NCBI GenBank assembly: GCA_002816455.1
Contig: MUCR01000043.1
Span: 1 to 53,665 of the forward strand
DNA from: SAR202 cluster bacterium Io17-Chloro-G4
GTDB lineage: Bacteria > Chloroflexota > Dehalococcoidia > Lucifugimonadales > UBA3495
Direction: 5' to 3'
Length of the DNA: 53,665 nucleotides
The position numbers and the translations under genes are program-made. This document shows positions 7,884-15,678 of this stretch, piece by piece (position 1 is the stretch's first letter; the number at the start of each line of letters is the position of its first letter). The notes beneath the pieces are model-generated. The model did not search any database and was not told the DNA's origin. It was given only the letters and a program-made list of their open reading frames with translations.

Positions 7884-9044
7884 CTATTCACTGAAGGCAA
7901 ACTTGGGGTCGGCGGCCCGGACCATCGCTTCGGGCAGACCAAGCTCTTTGCGGACAATATTCGTCCCTTGCACCAACGCAACGCATTTGTGAAAGGCGAT
8001 TCTGCGGGAAATGCCTTCCCTGCCGAAACCGCAGTCGCTGGAGATGATGAGCCGCTCCGGTGGCACATACTCCAAGGCGCTACGAATCAGGTTGGCAACA
8101 CTGTCCGGCGACTCCACCACGGTGTTGGTATGGTTAACCACACCGATAGCTACCTTTTTGGGGCTCTCGTGTTGGGCAAACAGCGGTAAATCTTTACCCA
8201 AAGTGCTGGCGCATTCGAAGGTCACAACATCGGCGTCCACCTCCAGCAGATGGGCGATAGACCGCTCGTAGGATGGATCCTCGACCAACCGCTGCTGCGC
8301 CGGGTTGCCCCAGCAGGTGTGAAGCCATATCTCGGCATCCACTCCTCGTACTTCCCGGTTAAAAGCCTCGGTGTAGAAGGCGTAATCCTCGTCGGTAGTA
8401 GCCGGGTTCAAGCCCATAAAGTGGTGCCTGGGTTCTTCAATTTGGATGAGCCCGCAGCCCGAGTCGGCCAGGTTTCGCAACTCCTGGTTCATGATGTCGC
8501 AAAGGTCCAAAATCAGTTCTTTTTCCGACGGGTAAAATTCGTTCCAGACCATACGGGTCACGGACTGGGAACTGATGGTCCCAAACTTCACGGGATTTGC
8601 GGTCATTTTTTGAGCCGATTTCCACAGTGGGGCGTACTCTAGGGGACCACCGGTCAACTTTTCCGAAACCACCGCCGGTTGGTAGGCCTCCTGGACTTCG
8701 TAGAGAATATGTCCGGGGCGGATGCTATAGTCTCCGGACCAACCCGGGGATTGATCGCGCCTGCCACTGATTCCTCCCAGCCGCTCCAATACGTAGAAAA
8801 ACCAAGACTTCCCACCTACTTCTAGGTCAAATCGGGAATCGCCGTCAGTCAGGATGTCCAGCCCCGCCATCTCTTGGTCGTTAATCGCCGCCGATACAGC
8901 ATCCAGGTACTGCTCGCGAAACAGGGTATTTCCCATGGCCGTCCTGAACGCTCGACCGTTAAGCCCTTGGGTATACCAGTTGGGCTTGGGGTAAGAGCCG
9001 GTCATCGTGGTGGGCAGAACCATGCCCTCGGTCACCTTAATCAT
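7884..9044 (-). CDS. MetE-like (cobalamin-independent methionine synthase superfamily) protein, copy A
   Basis: 386 residues, matching only the C-terminal catalytic barrel of MetE. The zinc/thiol-binding set is complete: His242-x-Cys244 in LHTCWGNP, Glu277 in TFEC, and Cys338 in SSDCGFGR. TGSYPKP at the N-terminus and GLIQIEEPR are also family features. Full MetE has an extra N-terminal barrel for folate, absent here, so this is more likely a methyltransferase with another methyl donor, or a C-S/C-P type lyase of the superfamily, than a classical methionine synthase. The minus-strand ATG has AGGTAGGAAG ahead of it, inside an 8-bp tandem repeat. It is divergent from a second family member 205 bases away, which argues for a shared role. 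Confidence 0.82.
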   Translation of the reverse strand: MIKVTEGMVLPTTMTGSYPKPNWYTQGLNGRAFRTAMGNTLFREQYLDAVSAAINDQEMAGLDILTDGDSRFDLEVGGKSWFFYVLERLGGISGRRDQSPGWSGDYSIRPGHILYEVQEAYQPAVVSEKLTGGPLEYAPLWKSAQKMTANPVKFGTISSQSVTRMVWNEFYPSEKELILDLCDIMNQELRNLADSGCGLIQIEEPRHHFMGLNPATTDEDYAFYTEAFNREVRGVDAEIWLHTCWGNPAQQRLVEDPSYERSIAHLLEVDADVVTFECASTLGKDLPLFAQHESPKKVAIGVVNHTNTVVESPDSVANLIRSALEYVPPERLIISSDCGFGREGISRRIAFHKCVALVQGTNIVRKELGLPEAMVRAADPKFAFSE

Positions 9045-9072
9045 CTTCCTACCTGCCTACCTGCCTACCTCT
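9045..9072. repeat. 8-bp tandem repeat over a ribosome binding site
   Basis: CTTCCTAC-CTGCCTAC-CTGCCTAC-CTCT on the plus strand. On the minus strand it is a run of AGGTAGGCAG units directly upstream of the ATG at 9044. The unit supplies the Shine-Dalgarno-like AGG, so copy number could alter translation of the MetE-like gene. Confidence 0.6.
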
Positions 9073-9248
9073 CTGGGAATCTGCCAGGAAAGTAACTTAT
9101 GACAGTTTTGCCGCAAGACCTCTTTCCGGAGTGAGTGGCGAACATTATAATCGTCCAGAGCTTGAAATTCACGCGAATGGAAGATTATATTGGGTCACCA
9201 AGAATCGGCCTAATATGGTTAAGAAACCAGTTCAAGCGGAGGCTTTGT

Positions 9249-10301
9249 ATGACGTCCCAGAAGCCCTTAGCCCATTTGGTCGGCAGCGTGCCTCTCTCAG
9301 ACACAGAGTCGGTGTTCCGGACAGTAGCGGGGCACCTGGGCAGCCACATGAAAAGGATTCCCGACGGAGAGACCGGAGACCGGTGGCGGTGGATATTCTG
9401 GCAAAGGGAGATGCTGGTCAATCATCCAGACATGGAGGAGGACCCGGACATCGAGACTTTTAAGGTGGTCCAATGGGATGGGCAGATCATCCGCGATTTG
9501 CCCTATATCCGGTTCAAGCCGGGCGTGGACCCTTCCGGAGTAAAGTTTGAGGCCGCATACGCCGGCCCGGCAATCGAGTCCTTCCAGACCTACCAACGTC
9601 TAAAGGAAGAAGGAGTAATTGGGCCGGATACCCTATTTCAGGTCTGCATACCCACACCCATGGCGACGACGTACATGTACATCAGCCCCAGCGCTCGGCA
9701 GGCTTACATTCCGGTGTACGAGAAAGCGCTGGAGGCGGCTTCGAAAGAAATCCTTGATGCTATTCCTCATGACCGGCTTTCGATCCAGTGGGACGTGTGC
9801 CAGGAGGTCTTGGTTTTTGAGGACTATTTCATAGAACGGCCTCAGGACTACAAACAGCAGATTTTTTCTGAATTGGTGCGGATAGGCCAACTCGTGCCCG
9901 AATCCGTGGACATGGGCTACCACCTGTGCTACGGCAGCCCCAGAGATGAGCACCTGGTCCAGCCCAAGGACATGGGCATCTTGGTCGAGATATCCAACGG
10001 TGTGATAGAGGGCTTGGGCAGGAGGTTGGACTTTCTGCATTTACCGGTGCCCAAGGACCGGACGGATGCTGGTTATTTCCAGCCGTTGCAGGAATTAAAG
10101 GCGGCGTCAGATACCGAGATATATCTAGGGCTGATCCATTTTGACGACCAGGCCGGGGATGCTCAACGTATGGCTACCGCCAAGCAGTTCATACCGTCCT
10201 TTGGAGTGGCCACGGAATGCGGCTGGGGGCGCACCGATCCCACCAGGGTTGAGAGTTTATTGCAGAGCCATGCGGTGGCAGTTCGGGTGATGGAAGGGTA
10301 G
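9249..10301 (+). CDS. MetE-like zinc-barrel protein, copy B
   Basis: 350 residues from the ATG at 9249, chosen because GGAGG (9238-9242) sits 6 bases before it. The frame is open back to 9135 but that stretch has no ribosome site and an unlikely composition. AHLVGSVPL resembles the MetE N-terminal strand. The zinc set is recognisable: His225-x-Cys227 (GYHLCYGSP), Glu247 (LVEIS) and Cys324 (TECGWGR). IPDGETGDR near residue 37 is typical of a MetE-like clade of unknown function. It is divergent from copy A and only distantly similar to it, so the two are not a recent duplication. It may act with copy A on the same one-carbon or thiol substrate. No partner corrinoid protein is nearby. Confidence 0.78.
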   Translation: MTSQKPLAHLVGSVPLSDTESVFRTVAGHLGSHMKRIPDGETGDRWRWIFWQREMLVNHPDMEEDPDIETFKVVQWDGQIIRDLPYIRFKPGVDPSGVKFEAAYAGPAIESFQTYQRLKEEGVIGPDTLFQVCIPTPMATTYMYISPSARQAYIPVYEKALEAASKEILDAIPHDRLSIQWDVCQEVLVFEDYFIERPQDYKQQIFSELVRIGQLVPESVDMGYHLCYGSPRDEHLVQPKDMGILVEISNGVIEGLGRRLDFLHLPVPKDRTDAGYFQPLQELKAASDTEIYLGLIHFDDQAGDAQRMATAKQFIPSFGVATECGWGRTDPTRVESLLQSHAVAVRVMEG

Positions 10302-10308
10302 CAAAGGT

Positions 10309-10333
10309 GGTTCGACAAGCTCACCACGAGCGG
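10309..10333. repeat. Dispersed TTCGACAAGCTCACCACGA repeat, copy 1
   Basis: GGTTCGACAAGCTCACCACG followed by AGCGG, eight bases after the stop of the MetE-like gene. Related copies lie at 10352, 10474 (inverted), 21833, 28297 (inverted), 28431, 35487-35577 and 35710. Confidence 0.75.
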
Positions 10334-10351
10334 AGATGAAGGGCCCGCCAC

Positions 10352-10380
10352 GATGGTTCGACAGGCTCACCATGAGCGGA
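10352..10380. repeat. Dispersed TTCGACARGCTCACCAYGA repeat, copy 2
   Basis: ATGGTTCGACAGGCTCACCA followed by TGAGCGGA. It is a direct repeat of the copy 43 bases to the left, with three base differences. Confidence 0.75.
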
Positions 10381-10473
10381 ACATGCCTGCTAGGAAATGA
10401 CTGGCAGATCACGGTCTGAAGAGGCTTACCGCTGGTTTACAGGCTTATCACGGAAAGACCAAAACATCCGTCC

Positions 10474-10500
10474 CCCGCTCATCCTGAGCTTGTCGATGGA
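10474..10500. repeat. Dispersed repeat, copy 3 (inverted form)
   Basis: CCCGCTCATCCTGAGCTTGT followed by CGATGGA, the reverse-complement form of the TTCGACAAGCTCA family. With copies 1 and 2 it could fold into a long RNA stem within the 10302-11000 gap. Confidence 0.65.
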
Positions 10501-10579
10501 CTTTACTAGGTGGGTAGGCGTTGAATTTGCAATCATCGCGGCATTGTAGGGATCAGTCGAATTCAAACCCCGGTCGAGC

Positions 10580-10744
10580 CTACTGTCGTTGTGCGCTTAC
10601 TTCCCTAGTTGCCTGAATAGTCTGGCGCAGCGGATACTGGATTGAGCGGTGGTTTTTAACAATCGGCGGCTTGTCTTTCCAGCCTAGAAGTTCCGAGAAT
10701 AGAGAGATTGTGTTGAGGCTGCTGCCTGCGTATTTGTCCTTCAT
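10580..10744 (-). other. Possible short gene or gene remnant, 54 codons
   Basis: An open minus-strand frame begins MKDKYAGSSLNTISLFSELL and ends QTIQATREVSAQRQ. The composition is protein-like (few repeats, mixed charge) and the frame continues 12 codons upstream of the ATG without a stop. No ribosome site or family is recognised. The gap 10302-11000 holds the three repeats above, this frame and the hydroxylase promoter; nothing else was seen. Confidence 0.25.
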
Positions 10745-10914
10745 CAAAACGCGTTTCCTTTGGTTGGATTCCCGTCCTCACTCTATCTAGGCTAATTTAT
10801 TCGGCGTTCCCCATCAATGGAGCTAAACCCTAAATTGGATTAGGATTTTCCCTCGTCAGGACAAGGGCATCTGGAGCTGTAACTGCATCGTTGGGAACCT
10901 TATTGGAGTCCTTG

Positions 10915-10943
10915 TTGGAGACTGACCGGCGCCGGGCTATAAT
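10915..10943 (+). promoter_or_regulatory. Promoter for the CoxL/Xdh-type gene
   Basis: TTGGAG (10915-10920) and a perfect TATAAT (10938-10943) are separated by exactly 17 bases, 58 bases before the start at 11001. Confidence 0.55.
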
Positions 10944-11000
10944 GGGCTGTCGCTTTCACTCACAAATCTTGATGGGCAAATCTAACAAATGGAGAGACCC

Positions 11001-13244
11001 ATGGTCGTTTCCCGGAACGTGGTGGGAAAATCAATCATCCGAGGGGAGGGGCCGGACAAGGTATCAGGCAAAGCGGTCTTTACTGCAGACGTGACTCTGC
11101 CGGGAACGATTTGGGGCAAAGTGTTGCGCAGTCCCTTTCCCAGCGCCAAAATCCTGAGCATCGACACCTCCCGGGCCGAGGCTGCGCCGGGGGTACATGC
11201 AGTGGTCACCGCTAAAGACCTGCCCGATAGCAGAGTGGGTCGCTTGCTCCGTGACATGCCCGTGCTGGCCAGGGACAGGGTCAGGTTCGTCGGCGAAAAG
11301 GTGGCCGCCGTGGCCGCCGAAACGCTGGAAGAGGCCGAAGAAGCCCTGCTGCTCATAGACGTGGAATACGAGGAAACGACCCCGGTTTTCGACCCCTTCG
11401 AGGCGATGGAAGCCTCCGCTCCTTCGCTCCACCCGGAAATGACCACCTATGAGGGCTTGCCCCAGCCACCCTCTGACGTCAACAACGTCTTGGCTCACAA
11501 CATCTGGGGCAAAGGGGACATAGAACAGGGCTTCTCCGAATCCGACCTGGTATTCGAGCACTCCTTTAACCTCCAGCTGGCCCATCAAGTCTACATTGAG
11601 CCTCATGCCTGTGTGGTGGAGATTGACGCCGATGACCGGATCCAAGTCTGGGTGAACAACAAGGACCCCTTCGTATTGCGGGGGCAACTCGCTGCTGTTT
11701 GGGGACTGCCCGAGTCCCGCATCAAGCTAAATACCATCAACATAGGCGGCGATTTCGGTGGCAAGGGTTCGTTCATGGACGCCCCGCTGTGCTACTACCT
11801 GGCCTTGAAGTCCGGACGCCCTGTAAAGATGGTCATGGACTACATCCAGGAGTTGATGGCTGGTAATCCCCGGCACCCAGCAACGATTACCATGAAATCC
11901 GGCGTTAAAAAAGACGGACGCTTGTGGGCTCGCCAAGCGACCATCGTGCTCAACAGCGGGGCCTACGGGGCATTTAAGCCCACCGTTTTCCTCAGGGGCG
12001 CCGATCACAGCGGTGGGGCCTACCGGATCGCCCACGTCAAGCTGGAAAGCTTCATGGTGTACACCAACAACGTTCCGGGCGGACACATGAGGGCCCCCGC
12101 CAAGCCCCAGGTCGTTTTCGCCGTGGAATCCCACATGGACATGATTGCCCGGCAGATGGGCCTGGACCCCTATCAGTTCCGGTTGATGAATACCCTCCAA
12201 GAAGGGGATGAGTCACCCACCGGCGGCGTCTGGCGAGAAATCCGGGCGGAGGAGACGTTGCGGCAGGCGGCGGATAAAGCGCGCTGGGGCCAACCCAAAT
12301 CCGCAACTAGCGTCGGGCTAGGCATGGCAATTACTGATATGGCTCCCGGCACCGGGAAGTCCACCGCCACCGTTGCTCTGGACGAAAATGGCAAAGCGTC
12401 CTTGTTGATTCCCCTTTGGGACACCGGCACCGGCGCTCACACTATGTTGCGGCAGATTGTGGCCGAGGAGCTGACCATTCCTGTGGAGGACGTGGACTTG
12501 GTGATTCAGGATACCGACGCAGTGCCATTTAGCTCCGGCTCCGGCGGAACCCGGGTTACCCACACCACAGGCAATGCCGTGCTGGGCGCCGTGCGGGAGT
12601 TGCGCGCCAAACTAACCGCCGTGGTGGCGGAGGGCCAGGACTGCCCCGAAGAACGCATACGCTTGGAAGGAGGCCGCTTTGTCCTCGATGGAAACCCCTC
12701 TCGTACCGTGCCGATACAAGAAGCGGCGGCACAAGCGGTCAGCAACACTCAAGCTCCGGTCACCGGGGACATGACATATACCTCCATGCCTTCCGAGCAC
12801 ACTTCATTTTGCGTTCAGGTCGCCGAGGTGGAAGTGGACACGGAAACCGGCCAAGTGACGGTGAAGCGGATAGTTACGGCCCACGATGTGGGAACGGTCA
12901 TAAATCCCATGCTCCACCAAGGGCAAATAGACGGCGGAATAGTCCAAGGGCTGGGTTACGCCTTGATGGAGGAAATGACGTCTGAGGATGGGCGAGTCTC
13001 GTCTCTCAGCCTGGGCGACTACAAAATACCCACCATAGCCGACATACCCAAGCTGGAAACGGTGCTACTGGAATCGCCCGCCGGCCCGTTGCCGTACCAA
13101 GGCAAAGGCATCGGAGAGATCAGCAACATCCCTATAGCGGCCGCCATCGCCAACGCCGTGGAAGACGCCGTAGGCGTCCGCATAACCGACCTGCCCATAA
13201 CGGCGGAGAAGGTTTTGGCGGAGTTGCGGGCGAAGGCGGAGTAG
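11001..13244 (+). CDS. Molybdopterin-binding large subunit of a xanthine dehydrogenase/CO dehydrogenase-type hydroxylase
   Basis: 747 residues covering both domains of the molybdopterin-cytosine-dinucleotide subunit. VGKSIIRGEGPDKVSGKAVF and the FVGEKVAAVAAE region form the first domain. GGDFGGKG, GAYGAF, the RAPAKPQ segment, GTGAHTMLRQ and SGSGGTRVTHTTGNAV are cofactor loops, and GKGIGE supplies the base Glu (about residue 706). The CoxL-specific AYxCSFR loop was not recognised, so a general aldehyde/xanthine/purine-type hydroxylase is more likely than CO dehydrogenase. Such enzymes need an FAD subunit and a [2Fe-2S] subunit; neither gene is adjacent. The start at 11001 has GGAGAG just upstream; an ATG at 10989 is possible. 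Part of its 3' end is duplicated after bioB. Confidence 0.88.
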   Translation: MVVSRNVVGKSIIRGEGPDKVSGKAVFTADVTLPGTIWGKVLRSPFPSAKILSIDTSRAEAAPGVHAVVTAKDLPDSRVGRLLRDMPVLARDRVRFVGEKVAAVAAETLEEAEEALLLIDVEYEETTPVFDPFEAMEASAPSLHPEMTTYEGLPQPPSDVNNVLAHNIWGKGDIEQGFSESDLVFEHSFNLQLAHQVYIEPHACVVEIDADDRIQVWVNNKDPFVLRGQLAAVWGLPESRIKLNTINIGGDFGGKGSFMDAPLCYYLALKSGRPVKMVMDYIQELMAGNPRHPATITMKSGVKKDGRLWARQATIVLNSGAYGAFKPTVFLRGADHSGGAYRIAHVKLESFMVYTNNVPGGHMRAPAKPQVVFAVESHMDMIARQMGLDPYQFRLMNTLQEGDESPTGGVWREIRAEETLRQAADKARWGQPKSATSVGLGMAITDMAPGTGKSTATVALDENGKASLLIPLWDTGTGAHTMLRQIVAEELTIPVEDVDLVIQDTDAVPFSSGSGGTRVTHTTGNAVLGAVRELRAKLTAVVAEGQDCPEERIRLEGGRFVLDGNPSRTVPIQEAAAQAVSNTQAPVTGDMTYTSMPSEHTSFCVQVAEVEVDTETGQVTVKRIVTAHDVGTVINPMLHQGQIDGGIVQGLGYALMEEMTSEDGRVSSLSLGDYKIPTIADIPKLETVLLESPAGPLPYQGKGIGEISNIPIAAAIANAVEDAVGVRITDLPITAEKVLAELRAKAE

Positions 13245-13347
13245 GGCGTATGTGTGCTTGGAGCGCGCTGGGGACTCAAACTCCTAGCTGCGGCTGACCT
13301 CGTTATCTGGGCCCATTACTGTCAACTAAATTTTGAGGAAATCTGTC

Positions 13348-14328
13348 ATGAATTTTGACACCCTAGCGGAGAAGTCCATCGCTGGGCTGGAGCTGGACCG
13401 CGTAGAGTGCCGGTCGGTATTGGAAAGCCGCGACGCAGAGCTGATGGATTTGTTGGCGGCCGCTTTCCGGGTGCGCCAACGTTTCTGCGGAATGAAGGTG
13501 CATATCCACGTGTTGAGCAATGCCCGAAGCGGTCTTTGTCCCGAAGACTGCAACTATTGTTCCCAGTCGGCCCTTTCCAACGCCGATTACGACAAGTACC
13601 CATTGATTAACCGGGAGGCGTTGATTGCGGAGGCCCAGAGCGCCAAAGAGGCCAAGGCCCGGCGGTTTTGCATCGTCACCAGCGGGCGTGGTCCCAGCGC
13701 CCGAGATCTCGATCATTTAACCGAAGCTATCCAGGCGATAAAAGAAACCGTTGATATCAGTATTTGCTGCTCTCTGGGTTTGCTGGACACCGCTCAAGCG
13801 CAACGGCTGAAGGAAGCGGGAGTGGAGCAGCTTAACCACAACCTCAATACCAGCGAGCGCTTCTATCCTGAGATATGCTCCACCCACACTTTTCAAGACA
13901 GGCTGGACACGTTGGAAGCGGCCCGGGGCGCTGGACTCAAACTCTGTACCGGGGCTATTTTCGGCCAAGGTGAGACGCACGATGACATTATCGACGTGTC
14001 TATAGCCCTCCGGCGGCTGGAACCCCAATCAGTCCCGGTGAACTTCCTTCATCCCATTCCGGGAACTCCCTTTGAGCAGATCAATTATCTTACGCCCGGC
14101 GACTGCCTAAGGAGCTTATGCCTGATGAGATTCCTTTGCCCGGCGCAAGAAATCAGGGTTGCTGGAGGCAGGGAGTTCCACCTGAGGCAGCTCCAACCTT
14201 TGGCTCTATATCCGGCCAACTCCATCTTCGTCTCCGGCTACTTAACTACGCCCGGCCAAGGCTATCGGGAGGCCTGGCAAATGATAGAAGACATGGGATT
14301 CGAGATAGAGGAGCATCACAATGGGTAG
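13348..14328 (+). CDS. bioB: Biotin synthase
   Basis: A 327-residue radical-SAM enzyme. Cys64-x3-Cys68-x2-Cys71 (GLCPEDCNYC) binds the SAM [4Fe-4S] cluster. The second-cluster ligands expected in BioB are visible as Cys in RRFCIVTSG, ISICCSLG and LKLCTGAIFG, with Arg in EIRVAGGRE. NHNLNTSERFYPEI and FLHPIPGTPFE are BioB signatures. It inserts sulfur into dethiobiotin. GAGGAA (13335-13340) is 7 bases before the ATG; an in-frame TTG at 13333 overlaps that site and is rejected. No other biotin genes are nearby. It sits between the hydroxylase gene and a second copy of that gene's end, so it may have been inserted there. Confidence 0.95.
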   Translation: MNFDTLAEKSIAGLELDRVECRSVLESRDAELMDLLAAAFRVRQRFCGMKVHIHVLSNARSGLCPEDCNYCSQSALSNADYDKYPLINREALIAEAQSAKEAKARRFCIVTSGRGPSARDLDHLTEAIQAIKETVDISICCSLGLLDTAQAQRLKEAGVEQLNHNLNTSERFYPEICSTHTFQDRLDTLEAARGAGLKLCTGAIFGQGETHDDIIDVSIALRRLEPQSVPVNFLHPIPGTPFEQINYLTPGDCLRSLCLMRFLCPAQEIRVAGGREFHLRQLQPLALYPANSIFVSGYLTTPGQGYREAWQMIEDMGFEIEEHHNG

Positions 14329-14338
14329 ATCGTGGTCC

Positions 14339-14433
14339 GTCAAAGCCGTGGCAGACGCCGTGGGCGTACGCATAACCGAACTGCCAATTACGGCGGAGAA
14401 GGTTTTGGCGAGGTTGAGGGGGAAGGTGGGCAG
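14339..14433 (+). pseudogene. Duplicated 3' end of the CoxL/Xdh-type gene
   Basis: Bases 14341-14430 align without gaps to 13151-13240 (the end of the hydroxylase gene) with 77 of 90 identical by hand count. The frame translates to VKAVADAVGVRITELPITAE and onward, against NAVEDAVGVRITDLPITAE in the intact gene. Nothing upstream of it is left, since it starts 10 bases after the bioB stop. It is either the tail of a lost paralogue or one border of a duplication that captured bioB. Confidence 0.85.
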
Positions 14434-14473
14434 GGGCTGGGCTAGCTTATTCGTCTTCCATTCCGCACATGGA

Positions 14474-14499
14474 TTGTGTGTGTAACTCGTGTGTATAAT
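14474..14499 (+). promoter_or_regulatory. Promoter/operator region of vapBC
   Basis: A perfect TATAAT (14494-14499) lies 32 bases before the antitoxin GTG. TTGTGT (14474-14479) is a possible -35, though only 14 bases away. GTGTGTAACTCGTGTGTATA contains a direct GTGTGTA repeat over the promoter, the kind of site ribbon-helix-helix antitoxins bind to repress themselves. Confidence 0.4.
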
Positions 14500-14531
14500 A
14501 GTTGTGACATAACCGAGGAGGTCTTGGTGAA

Positions 14532-14795
14532 GTGCGCATGCATGTTATTCTGCCTGAGGACCTGGTGAAGGCAGTTGATGACCTAGCTGGCAAGGGCAAA
14601 AGAAGCCGTTTTGTAGAGGAAGCGGTCCGGGAAAAGCTGAGAAAAGAGAACTTGCTTTCGGCCTTGGCGGAAACGGCGGGTTCCCTCTCAGCTGAGGACC
14701 ATCCGCATTGGAACACCAAAGAGGACGTGGCATCTTGGGTGAGGGAGTCCCGACGGCAGAGCGACGAGCGGCTAAATCGACTCCACCGTGGCTAA
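14532..14795 (+). CDS. vapB: Ribbon-helix-helix antitoxin of a VapBC pair
   Basis: 87 residues. RMHVILPEDLVKAVDDLA and the RSRFVEEAVREKLRKE helices form a CopG/MetJ-type ribbon-helix-helix DNA-binding domain. The charged C-terminal half (HWNTKEDVASWVRESRRQ) is the usual flexible toxin-binding arm. It should neutralise the PIN toxin encoded next and repress the shared promoter. The GTG start is 10 bases after GAGGAGG; ATG at 14538 is an alternative. Its last codons overlap the toxin start by 8 bases, so translation is probably coupled. Confidence 0.85.
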   Translation: MRMHVILPEDLVKAVDDLAGKGKRSRFVEEAVREKLRKENLLSALAETAGSLSAEDHPHWNTKEDVASWVRESRRQSDERLNRLHRG

Positions 14796-15174
14796 TTACC
14801 TGCTGGACACCACGGCACTAGTCGATTTCCTTCGGGGACGCCAGGGGATATTGGAGATGTTCAATGCCTTGTCCGTCCAGGGCAACCGCCTGGGAGCTTG
14901 CTGCGTCAGCATTGCTGAGCTTTATGCGGGGGTCAGTCAGGAAAGACGCACCGCCGCCGACCGCCTGACAGGAGTTCTGGACTATTACGACGTGTCACCG
15001 GAAGCAGCCAAAGAAGCGGGTCGGTACAGGTTCGAATTCGCTCGCCGGGGCATAGCCCTCTCCACGGCCGACACCCTGATTGCGGCGACCGCTATCGACC
15101 AAGGGGCAATTCTGGTGACCGGCAACACCAAAGACTTCCCAATGGAAGAAATTCAACTGTTGGAACACCCGTAG
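14788..15174 (+). CDS. vapC: PIN-domain ribonuclease toxin
   Basis: 128 residues, normal for VapC. The acidic metal-binding set is present: Asp7 (YLLDTTALVDFL), Glu44 (SIAELYAG), Asp95 (STADTLIAATA) and Asp116 (GNTKDF). It is a Mg-dependent endoribonuclease that acts on tRNA or rRNA when free of its antitoxin. The GTG start overlaps the antitoxin stop. Its 3' end lies directly against the broken end of an unrelated mazF remnant on the other strand. Confidence 0.88.
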   Translation: MANYLLDTTALVDFLRGRQGILEMFNALSVQGNRLGACCVSIAELYAGVSQERRTAADRLTGVLDYYDVSPEAAKEAGRYRFEFARRGIALSTADTLIAATAIDQGAILVTGNTKDFPMEEIQLLEHP

Positions 15175-15184
15175 GCGGGCTAAG

Positions 15185-15223
15185 CAGGGAAGCCCACCAT
15201 ATTTCCCCACGGAGCACTACCAT
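15185..15223 (-). pseudogene. N-terminal stub of a mazF-type toxin gene
   Basis: The minus strand reads MVVLRGEIWWASL, the classic first strand of MazF/PemK toxins (xxxRGEIWWxxL). The ATG overlaps the TAG stop of the mazE-like gene, the arrangement of an intact mazEF operon. After about 13 codons the match ends and the sequence runs into the last codons of vapC in opposite orientation. The toxin has therefore been deleted, leaving the antitoxin alone. Confidence 0.75.
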
Positions 15224-15468
15224 TCATCCTTGGAAAACGAAGTCTGGGCAAACGAAGCCCACTGCATTTGCGCCAGGCCTTGCTCCAGGTTCGAGGATTC
15301 CTCGTTGTAGACCGCGACGAGCGCTTCTCGTAGCCGGTCGTGTTTGTGAGCCTCAATGTAAGTTTCTACTGCCCGAGCGAATAACTCGCTCCTGGACATG
15401 CCAAGCTGTTTAGCCAAAGATTCGGCGGCACAAAAGATGGGGTCGGGAATAGAAACTGCTGTCTTCAT
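15217..15468 (-). CDS. Orphan MazE-type antitoxin
   Basis: 83 residues beginning MKTAVSIPDPIFCAAESLAK and continuing QLGMSRSELFARAVETYIE, a ribbon-helix-helix antitoxin of the kind paired with MazF. The acidic C-terminus ending KDEW is the toxin-wrapping arm. Its own toxin is reduced to a 13-codon stub, so it now has no cognate partner here. It could still counter another MazF or act on its own promoter. Confidence 0.8.
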   Translation of the reverse strand: MKTAVSIPDPIFCAAESLAKQLGMSRSELFARAVETYIEAHKHDRLREALVAVYNEESSNLEQGLAQMQWASFAQTSFSKDEW

Positions 15469-15678
15469 GCCTCAAATTATAACCAGGGTTATACCCTTGG
15501 GCAAGACTGCTACCCCGAAAATCTAAAGGAAATGGATAAAAGCGATTATCTTGTCTAGTGCTGCTGGGCATGGCTTCTCCAGCAGTGGTACTGCTACAGC
15601 AAAGACTAGCAGGGTAGACACGATAACTCCGCAGTGGCATATTGGTGGCTAAACTTATGCGGGTAAGGTTCTCAACCC

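Noticed and set aside
10989-11000. ATG at 10989 as the start of the hydroxylase gene.
   Set aside because: No ribosome site before it; GGAGAG overlapping this ATG serves the ATG at 11001 better. The difference is four residues and stays uncertain.
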